A DNA stretch of 64,000 nucleotides. Origin: Heterocephalus glaber (lineage: Eukaryota > Chordata > Mammalia > Rodentia > Bathyergidae). Shown here piece after piece: positions 11,601-23,900 of this stretch (positions are counted from its first letter, which is position 1; each line of letters opens with the position of its first letter). Position numbers and translations under genes: made by a program. Below the pieces are notes generated by a model. It was not told where the DNA came from. It worked only from the letters and a program-made list of their open reading frames with translations, and did not search any database. The stretch lies in the NCBI RefSeq assembly GCF_000247695.1, contig NW_004624795.1, positions 5,410,686-5,474,685 on the forward strand, given 5' to 3'.

Positions 11601-14600
11601 TAAGCACAGCGAGGGCCCAAGAGCTTGACCGGCAGCTGTAGACGTAAGCCCGGCAAGGAGGAAGGGGTTGCCCTGGGACCATCCAGGTCATTATGCTCAC
11701 CCAGGAGGGTCCTGCCCCCCACCCAGAAGCTGCCCCGCTGTACACGGTGACCCTGCAGTTACCATGGTGACGCGGACCCTGCAGTTATGGAAGAAGAGTC
11801 AAACTCTCAGTCAGCCCCTGCCAGTGCATTGTCACTGACTACCACACCTCAAGTGCTGTCACCAGCTGGAGCCAGGTGGAACGGCAAGTCCAGGGACTTG
11901 GCAGAAGAAGGAATGGCTATGCTGAGCGTGGCAGGGCGAGGCTGTCCACACTGGGGAGGCTGAGACAGGAAGATCACAGGGGAGTTTGAGGCTGGCCTGG
12001 ACTACATAGTGAGACCCTGTCATAAAAAAACAAAGTAAATAAATAAAATAGAAGGAATTAGCCGGGGAATATGAGTTGGGCCTTTTTTTTTTTTCTCGGT
12101 ACCGGGGATCGAACTTGGGACCTTGCGTTTGCCAAGGGAGGCAGCAGCACTGCTGGGCTAAATCCCGGCCCTATATTTCTTTAGGGTTTAGTGGTCATTC
12201 AGGGTGCATGAGTGAGCCTCTCAGTGAGTTAGCACACAGGGGCACCATCATTTCACAGACCCTCTCTCCACCCCGCTCCTCTTTCCCCCTTCCCCAAATC
12301 CCATTCTCACTGCCACATAATCTACCTCCATGTTCCTGCCATCTCTTTTATTTTGCTCTTTAAGCTACTTCTGCTTGGGGTTTCTCATATAAAAGAAATT
12401 ATACAATATTCAGCCTTCATTTCACTTAACATTATGGTCTCGAGGTGCCTCCAGTTTCCCACAAATGACTCAACTCTTTCCTTCTTCATGGCAGAGTAGT
12501 GCTCCACGGTGTGCACATGGCTCATCTCACTTAACAGGACGACCCCCGGTTCTGCCCATTTTCCCGCCTTTTTCCTCATCTATGTCTGAGTGACCTCCCT
12601 TTAGAGATTTCTCTGTTCTCCAGCCCCTGGCAGTCAGGACCATTGCAGCACTAGAGTGGGTGTGCAGCATCTCTGCCTGGTGACATCATTTCCTGAGTGT
12701 AAACCAAGGAGTGGTGGGACTGGGTCACAGGACCGGCCTGCTTTTCGTTTTAAAGAACCCTCCATGCTATTTCCCGTAAAGGCTGTTCTCATTTACAAAC
12801 CCCAGCGTGTATAATGCTTTCTTTTTCCCTACATCCTTGCCAGTGCATTATTTTTGTTTGGCTGTTTGTTTTTTTCAGGGCGGTGGGGTTTGAGACAGGG
12901 TCTTGGTATGTAGCCCACCCTGGCCTCCAACTCAGCGATCCTCCTCCCTCAGCCTCCCGAGTGCTGGGATTATAGGTGTGTGCTATCTCACCTGGCCCCA
13001 GGCCCTTTTGTCATATTTTTATTTTGAGACAGAGTCTCACTAAATTAATGAGTTGCCAGGCTGGGCTCAGACTTGCAGTCCTCCTGCCTCAGCCTCCCAG
13101 AGAGGAGGGGTTACATGCATATTGTTATTTTTTGTCGGATGTTTGGAAACTTGATAATTTTTAAATTATTTTAGCTATAATAACAAAGCATTGTTATCTT
13201 TCAAAAATGACTACATCCAAGCCCATATTCTACATATTCTGTTGGGACAAAGGACATTTTTTACTAAAAATATTTAATTTAATTGTCTCCTCCCAGGTTT
13301 CCCCAGGCCAGCTGTGAAGTTTCACACCCAAAAATAAACATTCAATTAACACAAAGCCTTTTGTTTTTTGTTCTAGAAGCTTTAAAGACACGTACTTCCA
13401 TGCAGTGTAGGTTTTCAAAATCAAGGTTCCTAAGTGCACACAATGAGGCTGACAGGAAAGGAAAAATGGTCACCATTAAATTGGTTAAAGTCTAACTCTG
13501 AACTGTCAGTCCTATTGTGTGATTGCCCTGGGACAAACACAGCAGGTGGGAGCATAAATTGGGCCAGGAAATAACCCAGATCCGGCTGGCAGTGAAGGAG
13601 TGAGCCAAAAGTCCATCCCAGAGCTTCCCAGGCCTTGGGATTTTGGTTTTACAGGATAGGAAAAATGGGCAATTATTGAAGTATTTTGGCATTTAATCTC
13701 ACTCACTTTCTTTTTCATTGGTTAGTTGGGGTTTTGTTTTGTTTGTTTTTGTTTTTGAGACGGGGTCTCACTATGTAGCCTGAGCTGGCTTCCAATGCCT
13801 TGTGATGCTCCTGCCTCAGCCTCCCCAGGGTTAGGACTGGAAACCATACATCACTATCCCTGGCTGGTTAGTTGGTTTTGAACCAGGGTCTGGCTATGTA
13901 GTCCAGGCTGGTCTTGAACTCCTGGGCTCAAATGATTCCCGAGTAGCTGGGACTACAAGTGTGCGGCACCATGCCCAGGAGTCTCCTCTGTGTGAACAGG
14001 ATTCTAGAGTGGAATGGACATAAAGGCAGAGAAAGTTCTGGTAGTGACCCAGTAGTGGGTGCTGGTCAGCAGGGCCAGTAGTTGGGAAGCTGTCTAGAAG
14101 CAGAATAGGGGTAAAGGAAGAGGAGACAGGGTCTCATTATATAGCTCCGGCTGGCCTCGAACACACAGCAACCCTTGTGCCTTGGCCTTCTGAGTGCTGG
14201 GATTGATAAGGATGCACAGCATGGCAGGTCTTTCTTCCCACCCTCACCCTGGCAATGTTTTGGTTTTTATTTTTTGCCAGGAATCATAAGATATTGTGTT
14301 AAAGCCACCTACACTGCAAATATAACTGTTCATGCTGCAAGATGTTCCTGCCCAATGTTTCGAGATACTCTGTTAACTCTGCCCTTCTGCTTCTGTAAAC
14401 ATGCTTGCTGGGTAGGTGGCCCCAACTCCCCTACCCCATAGATCCCTATGTAAGGTTGCTTCCATTTCTGTTCAGGGCTCAGACTTCAGAGTTCAAACTC
14501 CTCTGGGCCTGTGAGGTAATACAGTTTGGTTCCCTCCATTTCTCCGAGTGCTGCTGGGTTTCTTCGGGTAGCTGTCACACTGGTCTGTAATAGGACCACA

Positions 14601-14903
14601 GTTTGAGTTGCTTTGAGATTTTCTAAAATTTTCCATGTAGGGCTAGGGATATAGCTCAGCAGTGCAGCCTCTGCCTGGCAAGTGTGAGGCCCTGAGTTCA
14701 ATCCCTGGTACCAAAAATAAATAAATAATAAAATTTCCATATTGCTGGGGAGGCAGCTTGGTATGAGATTGCCTTTGAATGACAGGGTGAGAATATATGA
14801 TGAACTGTTTCTGTTTTATTACAGCTTCCTATAATGCTTGTGGCCAGTTTTCGTAAACGTTCTAAGAGCTCTTCAACAGAATGCACTGTTATTGCTGCTT
14901 TTA

Positions 14904-14940
<37 letters not shown>

Positions 14941-17900
14941 CGCGCGCGTGCGCGCAGAGCTAGGGTCCACCCCAGGGTCATGCAGATACGAGGCAGGTGG
15001 CCACCACTGTGCTACACCCCAGCTTGCTTTATATATTTTGCAACTTGATCCATTAAGAACTGAGAAGCATGCCAACACTTGGGAGGCTGAGGTAGGAGGA
15101 TCACTGTGAGTTCAAGGCCAGCCTTCACTACACAGCAAAACCTTGTCTCAAAAAGTCAAAAAGGATGGTAGAAGAGGAGGAGGAGGGGGATTTTAATGGA
15201 GGCTGTGATGCACCTCAGTGGTCTGGTGCTTGCTTAGCATGTGCAAAGACCCTGGCTTCATCCTCTGCACACAGAGAGAGTTTAACTGCTTTTTTGTGTC
15301 TCCGCAGCTTTAGGTCCCTGTGGCTCCTCAAGAAGCTGGGGCTGATCCTAGGACTTGGCCTTGGCGTTGTTCTCATTGTGTCCAGAAGAGCCTTCCTTGA
15401 AGCAGTGTTGCCCAGCCTCAATCCCAAGAGCCTGCTGCCCACACTGGATGTCCCCACACTCAGCCTCCTGCCCGAGCAGCAGCTCCGGGACCTCTTCTCC
15501 CGAGACCGGCTCTGGTGAGGTCCTGGGGTTCTCTCTCTGCCTTGTCCTTCAACTCTCCTCCTGGCGCCTGTAGCATCCTGCCCTGTGGTGCCCTTTGTTT
15601 GTTTGTTGTTTGAGACAGTCTTGCTATTAGTCCAGGCTGGCCTCAAACTCTCAGTGATCCTCCTGCCTCAGCCTCCCCAGTGCTGGGGTCACAGATGTAT
15701 CCCACCAATCCGGCTCTCTTGCTTGTTTCAGGCTGTTCCCTAAAAACCAGTGCACATGCGAAAACGCCCAGAGCCAAGGAGCATACAACTTCCAGAGGGC
15801 CTACAAGGAGACCGACCTCCCAGGGGTGGACGCGAGGAGACAGGCTGAGTACAAACACTTTCAGAGGAGGTAACACAGGGGGGTCGGGTCCGCAAGGGAA
15901 GGGCAGGTCTTGCCTCTCCCGAGGAGCCACTGGTAGAATTGATTGGGAACAGACAGGTGAAGCAAATCAAGGACTTCGTTCTTTAATCCAGGCTTCTAGA
16001 GCTTTGGATGTATAAAATACATAGCAAAAGGAAAAAAGGTGCTGAATGGAGGGGTCCACACCTACAATCCCAGCACTGAGGGAGGCTGAGGCAGGAGGAT
16101 CACCGAGAGTTTGAGTCCAGCCTGGACAACTTAGAACTTGTGTCAAAATGAATTTTTATTTTTATTTTTTTTGAGACCGGGTCTCTATGAATTCCAGGCT
16201 GGCCTTGACTCACTATGTAGCTCAGGGTGGCCTCAAACTCATAGCGATCCTCCTGCCTCAGCCTCTCTAGTGGTGGGATCACAGGCGTGCACCACTTCGC
16301 CCAGGGTCAGTGCTTTTCTAAGTGTGTTTTGCGTAAATCGCTTCAGTAGCTTCTTGGGATTAGAGGAGGGGGAAGAGCAGGTGAGGCTGTTCCGGAGAGC
16401 TCCCTGAGGACCCGGGCTCATGTCCGCTTCTCCCGCAGAGAGGGGCTGCCGCAGCCCCCGCCCCTGCTGGCCCAGCCCAACCTGCCCTTCGGGTACCCGG
16501 TGCACGGCCTGGCAGTGATGCCTCTGCACACGATCCCTGTCCCAGGTAGGTGCAGCGTCCGCGGAGACAGTGCCCTCACGCGGCCACAGGGACAAAGGCG
16601 CTGAAGGAAGCCGTCACTCTCGGGGCGCCCGTGTGTGTGCCTCTAGAATCTTCGGGCGAAGCTGGCTTTGGCAGTCCTCCAACCCCCTGGGCATGAACAT
16701 CGCTGAGCCCAGGGAGGGCATTTGGAAAGAATGCCGACAGCCAAGCCTGGTGGCCCCCGAGCCTGGCATCCCATCACTCAGGAGGCTGAGGCAGGAAGGT
16801 CTCCAGTTGGAGCTCAGCCTGGGCAACTCAGTGACTTCAAAAGACCCTGTCTCACAATAAAAATAAAAATGGGGGTGGCTGGGAGGTAATTCGGTGTGGG
16901 TTCAATCCCCAGTCCCGCAAGAAGGAGGAAGAGGAGACGGGGTGAGGAGGAAGAGGAGAGAGAACACATGTTATCAGTTGGGGGAGACTCATGCCTCTAC
17001 CTCAGCATCATACCTGCTCTGGAAGCCAAAGACAGGGTCACCAGGCGACCGAGCTGCCAGCCTCCTCTGCTCAGCACCCTGGAGACAAATAGCTCCCCCC
17101 ACCTGGGAAAGACCTGTGTGTCTCGCTGGGTGACAAGGACATCTGGGATCCTGAGTGTCTTGTGGAGCCAGCAGAGCCTTCTCCACCAAGGAGCAGGATC
17201 CCAGTTCCCCAAGGGATCTGACACCCAGATGTGGCAGCACATGCCTGTCATCACTTACATTTGGGAGGGTGAGGCAGGAGGATCACTGTAACTTTGAGCC
17301 CAGCCTGGGCTACACAGCGAGACCCTGTCTCAAAAAAAAAAAAATTGCCACTTGGGGGTGATTCTTTTTTTTACTGTGGTAAAAGCTACAGAACATGAAA
17401 TTCACTGTTTTGACCATTTCTAAGTGCACAGTTCAGGGGCATGAATACTATTCTCATTGTCATACAACCTTTAGTCACCATGTCCATGGCTAGAATTTCT
17501 TCACCTTCCCCAGTGGAGACTGTCTTTTTGTTGTTGTTCTGTTTTGTTTGATTGCTTGGTTGGTTGTGTCAATCCTCCTGCCTCAGCCTCCTGTGCTGGG
17601 CCCTGCTTTCTGTCTCTCAGGGTGATTCCTTCTAGGCTCTGCGTACTCACAGCACCCAAAGCCAGGAGGGCAGGGGCCCTTGGACACCTGGGTCGAGGAC
17701 AGTGCCCCTCTGGCAGTCCTGGTGGAGGGGAGTGACCACCGACATGAGAGGCTTTCAGGGATGTGTAGGAGTCCAAGGGGTAGGGGAGAGCCTCAGTGTC
17801 CTCTCTGATGGCATTTTTGTCCTTTTTACCATGTCCACCAGGTCTCCGGTTTGAAGGGCCGGATGCCCCGGTCTATGAGGTAAGAACCCTCCTTGTCCTC

Positions 17901-20900
17901 CGCTCAGGGCATCTGGCCTCCTCCTCCTCCCACGGTGGCCTTACCCGAGCCCCGTCCTCGGTCTGGATGCAGCACAGCCAGGGTTGGTGCTGACTCCTGG
18001 GTGACCCGAAGCCACACACGGGCTGGGTCCTGGTACTGCTGTGGCTTCTGAGGGTTCGCTGCCACAAACCCCGAGAGAGCGACCGCTGGGTGGAGCCTGC
18101 GTTGGCTTGGGCTGCCTGAGGCTCAGCCCAGGGCTGCCCGGCTGGGTTCCTGCAGGGAGAACAGGGCTGGAGGAGGGGACGGAGGGACCGAGCAGCAAAC
18201 AGAGCTCCCGCTGGCCACCGCCACCATGGGCTCCGCTGAGTGCGGCCAGCCCCTGTGTCACCTTTCTCGGTGCCCTCACCTGGACCAGACTCGCTTGTGC
18301 CTGTGGCTCTCTTCTCCTCTGGAGCAGCAGCTTCTATCGTTTGTTTTTTGAGACAGCGTCTCACTGTGTAGCCCAGGCTGGCCTTGAACTCACGGCGATC
18401 CTCCTGCCTCAGCCTCCCAAGTCCTGGGGTGACAGGCATGTGCCAGCACACCTGGCTTTTTCTTTTTTAAGTTTCCTACTGAAACCTTTTATTCTGCTTC
18501 TGTTGATGCTCACGGAAAACGGCTTTGCCTATAATTCACTGTGGCCTGGACTCCGTGACACCAACTTTTTTGGAGTCGATCAGTTTATGTGCTGCCGAAG
18601 CCAGCACTCTTGGGGCAAATTAGAATCAAAGCCAGACTGCATTTTCCTCGGGTCTGTGTGGTTGACACACGGCACTTCCCTGATGACCTTTTTCCTATTA
18701 TCTTTGTTTTTGTTTTTTGTTTTTGGTACCGGGGATCGAACTCCGGTCCTTGCGCTTGCACAGCAAGCAGCGAAACCACTGAGCTAAATCCCAGGCCCCT
18801 GGATTTTTAGTTTTAACTTAGGACCAAAGTCTTGAGTTATGACCAGAAGGCCAGCTGCTTGTAGTTCCAGATGGTCTCAGACACAGATTTAACCCTTAAT
18901 GAAGGAACATTGCAACAGCCTTTCCTGTGTGGGGTTCACTGAGAACTCCCGGGCCAGGGTCTCTCTAAGGACGCTGAGAGCTGCCTTATACACAGGACAG
19001 AGACTGCGAAGGCTGAGTAAGGACCCTGATCCCTCACTGACCGACTCGAGTTAGCCCTCCCTCTCCCAGCCCGCGTCTGGCCTGGAAGACCCTAGGACCG
19101 GTGGTTTCTGCATGAGCTGTGGCTCCACCTTGCTGCTTCCAATCTCTCTCGTTCTTGAAGCGTTTTTTTTAAACCCGTGACCCCAGCTGAGCCTTGCATT
19201 GTAGGGAACCGCAGCTTTTTGGTGACTTTCTCAATTTCTTCCATGGCTGCTGGTCTGTGAGCTCTCTCTTCTGAAGACAATTTTGATCCCTGGATTTCAG
19301 TTGGTAGAGGCTTCAGTCCACAGTCCTGGGCTCCAAGGCAGGTGGCAAGGCAGAGGCCTCTCGTGGCATGGCAACCAGGAAGCAGAGCGCTTTGGTTTGT
19401 TTGAGACAGGGTCTCCCTGTGCAGCCCAGGCTGGCCTCAAACTCATGAAGATCCTCCTGCTTCAGCCTCTGGAGTGCATGAGCATGTCCAGCTGTAACGC
19501 ATCTTTTTTTGTACTGGGGATCGAACTCAGGACCTTGTGCTTGGTAGGCAGGTGCGGCACCGCTGAGCTAAATCCCCGACGCCTGTAACACATCGTAATT
19601 GTTTTTCTCTCTTTCCTCTCCCTTCCCTCCAACCCTCCTTCCCCTCCCATTTACGAAAGAGCTGTTTCCTCTTTTGCTTTAATCCCGTTTCCCTCCTCTC
19701 CTCCCTCCCCACCTCTTGGTCCCCTCCCTATGTGAACCAGTTCTTCCTCACGACCATTCCCCACCTTGGCGCTGACTCACAGCAAATTTACTTTTGGGGT
19801 TTTCATTGTTTGTATTAGCCTATGTTTGCTGTACACGATGATCACACTCCTCGAGGGGGTCAGTGCGGGTGCACAACACAGCTTCATTCTTCTCCGGCCC
19901 CACCCCTCTATCTCTTCATCCCTGCCCTTTTGCAAAAGATCTGTCTCCCTCTTTCCTATTGTCTTTTATTTTGCTCTTTCATTTATTCATACTTCCAGTT
20001 TCGCACGTAAGAGAAACCATGCAATATTTCTGCTTGTGTGTCTGATTTATTTCACTTAACATTATGGTCTCAAAGTGCATCCATTTTCCCACAAATGACT
20101 CAAGTTTATCCTTCGTGATGGCACAGTAGTACTCCATTGTGTAAATACTGCATTTTCTTTACCCATTCATGTGCTGATGGACATATAGGCTGCTTCCAAG
20201 ATTTAGCTGTTATGAGTTGTGCTGCTGTAAACATGGGTTATGCATGGATCGCTGTAATGTGATGTCTTTAACTCCTTCGGGAAGATTCCTAGAAGGCGAA
20301 TAGCTGGGTCAGATGGAATTTCCAGCTTTAGTGTTCTGAGCAATCTCCGCGTGGTTGCACTAGTTCGCACTCCCACCTGTGGTGGAAAGGGCTCCTTTTC
20401 CTTTTCCCTGGCAGCCTCCAGCCTGGCCAGCATTTCTTCTTATCTGATTTCTTGCTGGTGGCCATTCTTTCTGGGGTAAGATAGAATCTCAGGGTTGTTT
20501 TCATTCCCATTTCTCTGATGAAGGCGATGACAAGCATTTTTTTCCTGTATTTATCGGCCATCTCTACCTCTTCTGAGAAATTGTTCTTTCATGGGATCAT
20601 TTTTCCGATTGGGTCTTTTATTCTGGGAGGGTCTAATCTTTTTTTTAGTTCTTTATAAACTCTAGATATGAGCCCTCCATTTTGTACATTGTCTCTTCAC
20701 TCTAAAGGTTATTTCCTTTGCAGGGCTGCACTTTAAAAAATACAGTCATGCCTGTGTCCAAGCATGTGGGAGGCTGAGGTAGGAGGGTTGTGTTTAGGTC
20801 ACCTTGGGCTACATAATACATACATGAAAGAAAGAAAAGAAGCAGATGGAGTCAGAGTCTGGAAGAATGCTACCTGCAGGGTCAGAGACGGGGATGTTTA

Positions 20901-23900
20901 GAGGCGGGGCCTTAATCTAGAGGGGCCCTGGAGCCCGCACGCAGAGGGGCCCCCGGCCCCTTGTCGCTGTTGCTTCGCGCCCTGTGCTCTGCCCCCTGCT
21001 GGCCACGCTGGGTATTGTGCCTGTCTCAGGAAAGCAGTGTTTTCCAATCTCTGCCTTTAGCACCCTTCCATCAGGCTGCGGAAGCAGGAAGGCAGAGGTG
21101 TTTTTGTTTATTTGTTCGTTTTGACTCAGGAGCTCCCTCTGTAGCCCAGGCTGGCCTCGCACTCCTGGCGATCCTCCTGCCTCAGCCTCCCGAGTGCTGG
21201 GATCACAGGCCAGTTGCGGGTGACAGAGAAGGTCTAGACGTGGATGGCGCCGATTGGTGGTGGTTGGTTGCGTAGTCGCGTGAGTGTACCCGATCCTCCC
21301 CAGGTCACCCTGACGGCCACCCTGGGGACACTGAACACCCTCGCTGACGTCCCGGACAGTGTGGTGCGGGGCAAGGGCCAGAAGCGGCTGACCATTTCCA
21401 CCAGTAACCGGAAGCTGCTGAACTTCGTCCTGCAGCACATGACCTACACGAGCACCAGCTACCAGCAGAACCGAGTGGACGTGGGTGAGGCGCCTGCTCG
21501 AACACGCTCGGGGTGGGAAGTGCCACGAGCACCGCGGGCTGCTGGGCCGGCTCCTCCGGGAAGCCCTTGCCTTGCGATTCTTCCCCGGGCCTGTTTCCAG
21601 CCCCAGATACTTAACTTCGCAGTGACTCTACCCAGTGCCACCCCCACTTTGCCACATTCACCCCACGGACTTTTGGGGGCCCCTTACCCAAGCTGTAGCT
21701 CATCCGCACAGTGCTCAAAGCTAAGTCTTCAGGCTGGGCATGGTGGCATATGCCTGGACTCCTAGCACTCAGGAGGCTGAGGCAGGAGGATCACTGTGAG
21801 TTCAAGGCCAGCCTGGGCTACATAATGAGACCTTGTCTCAAAAAAACCCAAAACAATAAAGAACCCCCAACCCTAGGATCCCCAGCCCACCCCACCTGCT
21901 ACATAGCACAGGGAGGAGGGGAGAGTTTGTTGTTGTTCACCCGGTTGCCTGTCACCCCCGCTTCCTGGGCCTCGTGGGCTTCGATTTACAGTGGATGCCA
22001 CCTGGGCCTGACTGCTTCTCTTCTTCCAGTGAGCTTGGAGTCCAGGTCCGCAGTGGCCAAGTTCCCTGTGAGCATCCGCTACCCTCCAATCCCCAAGTTG
22101 TATGATCCGGGCCCAGGTAAGCCCTGTCCTCGCGCTCCATGTGGGCTCCCCGGGACCCATGATGACATGGGGGGGCCTCTGAGCTGAGGAGAAGTGATCA
22201 AAATATACATCTGATATGATTCCTGACCACAAGATTTATTTGGGGGAAAGAAATTCTAGGATACCCTTCTCTACATTGCTTAATTATATTTAAGCCAAAC
22301 ATGGTGGTACAAGCCTGTGATCTCAGCACTTGGGAGGCTGAGGCAGGAGGATCGCTGTGAGTTCCAGGCCAGCCTGGGCTACAGAGTGAGACCCTGTTGC
22401 GGAAATAAGACAGCAGGTCCCGTGTGGAGGGCAGAAAGGCTTCCCCGTTTTTGTCCAGAGAGGAAGCTCCGGAACCTGGTAACCATTGCTACCAAGACTT
22501 TCCAGCGGCCCCACAAGCTGAAGACCTTGCTGCAGAGCATTCGGGAGTTCTACCCAGACTTGATGGTGATCGTGGCTGACGACAGTGAGAAGCCTGTGAA
22601 GATCGATGACAAATATGTGGAGCACTACATCATGCCCTTCGGGAAGGTGCGGCCTCCCAGTCGGGGCACCGGGGCCAGGACAGGTGGCGCCAGAGGGAGG
22701 CTTGGCCCAGGACAGGGCAGCCTGTGGTCCCCAGAAGCAGGAGCCTCTCCTCTGAGTCCCTCAGTGAACCCAGATTTCAAGGAAATCACTCCCACTTTTC
22801 AGCACTAAGGGGGCAGCTATTTCAGCTTCCTTCATATGGGTGGGAGATTGGGTTGCATGCCTAGAAATGACCCTGTGTCTGCATCCCAAGAGTTCCTAAT
22901 CTCTAGGTTCAACATTGGACCCATCTGTGCCCCAACTAATCCATCCCAGCTAGGGACTGTCTCACCAGTGTGGTGGCCCACACCTATAATCCTAACACAG
23001 GAGGCTGAGGCAGGAGGATGGCTGGCCACCCTGGGCCACATAGTGAGAGCTCCCAAGCTGACCCAAGACCTGGACTCCAGTAACCAGCAGTTCCCAGCCT
23101 CAGCTGGACACTGGGTTCACCCCATAGGTTGTGAGTTCATCTCTCTGGGGACCCGGAACTCTCCCCAGGGACTCTGCTTAGTCAGCAGGGTGGGGACCCA
23201 CTGACCTCAGCTCCTGTGGCTTCCAGGGCTGGTTTGCGGGGCGGAACCTGGCCATCTCACAGGTCACCACCAAGTACGTCCTCTGGGTGGACGACGACTT
23301 TCTCTTCATCCCCAAGAGCAAGATTGAGACACTGGTTGAGGTCCTGGAGAACACGGAGCTGGATGTGGTGAGGGATTTGGCCTGGAGCCACGGAGAAGGG
23401 GGAGGAAGAGGAGAGGAGGAGAGGCTGGGAGGGAGGGGAGGAAAGGGCCGCTGCAGGTTGCAGACAGGGCAGCCGCCTTGGAACCCGGAGAGGTGTGCAT
23501 CCCTCCTTTGCCTCCATGGCGATCCTCCTGCCTCAGCCTCTTGAGGCTTTACAGGCATGTGCCACCACACAAGGCTAGATAGGCCCATCCAGGTTGTGCT
23601 GGAGGTGCAGCCCCAGGAGGCTTCCTGGAGGAGGCAGAAGGAACCCTGGTGTTTGTGTCGCCTGCTAGGTGGGCGGCAGCGTGCAGGGAAACACGTTCCA
23701 GTTCAAGCTGTTCCTGGAGCAGAGCGAAGGTGGGGACTGCATTCACCGGAGGCCCGGGTCCTTCCAGCGCCTGGACGGCTTCCCCAGCTGTGTGGTGACC
23801 AGCGGGGTGGTCAACTTCTTCCTGGCCCACACGGAGCGGCTGCAGAGAGTCGGCTTCGATCCCCGCCTGCAGCGGGTGGCTCACTTAGGTGGGCATGAGG

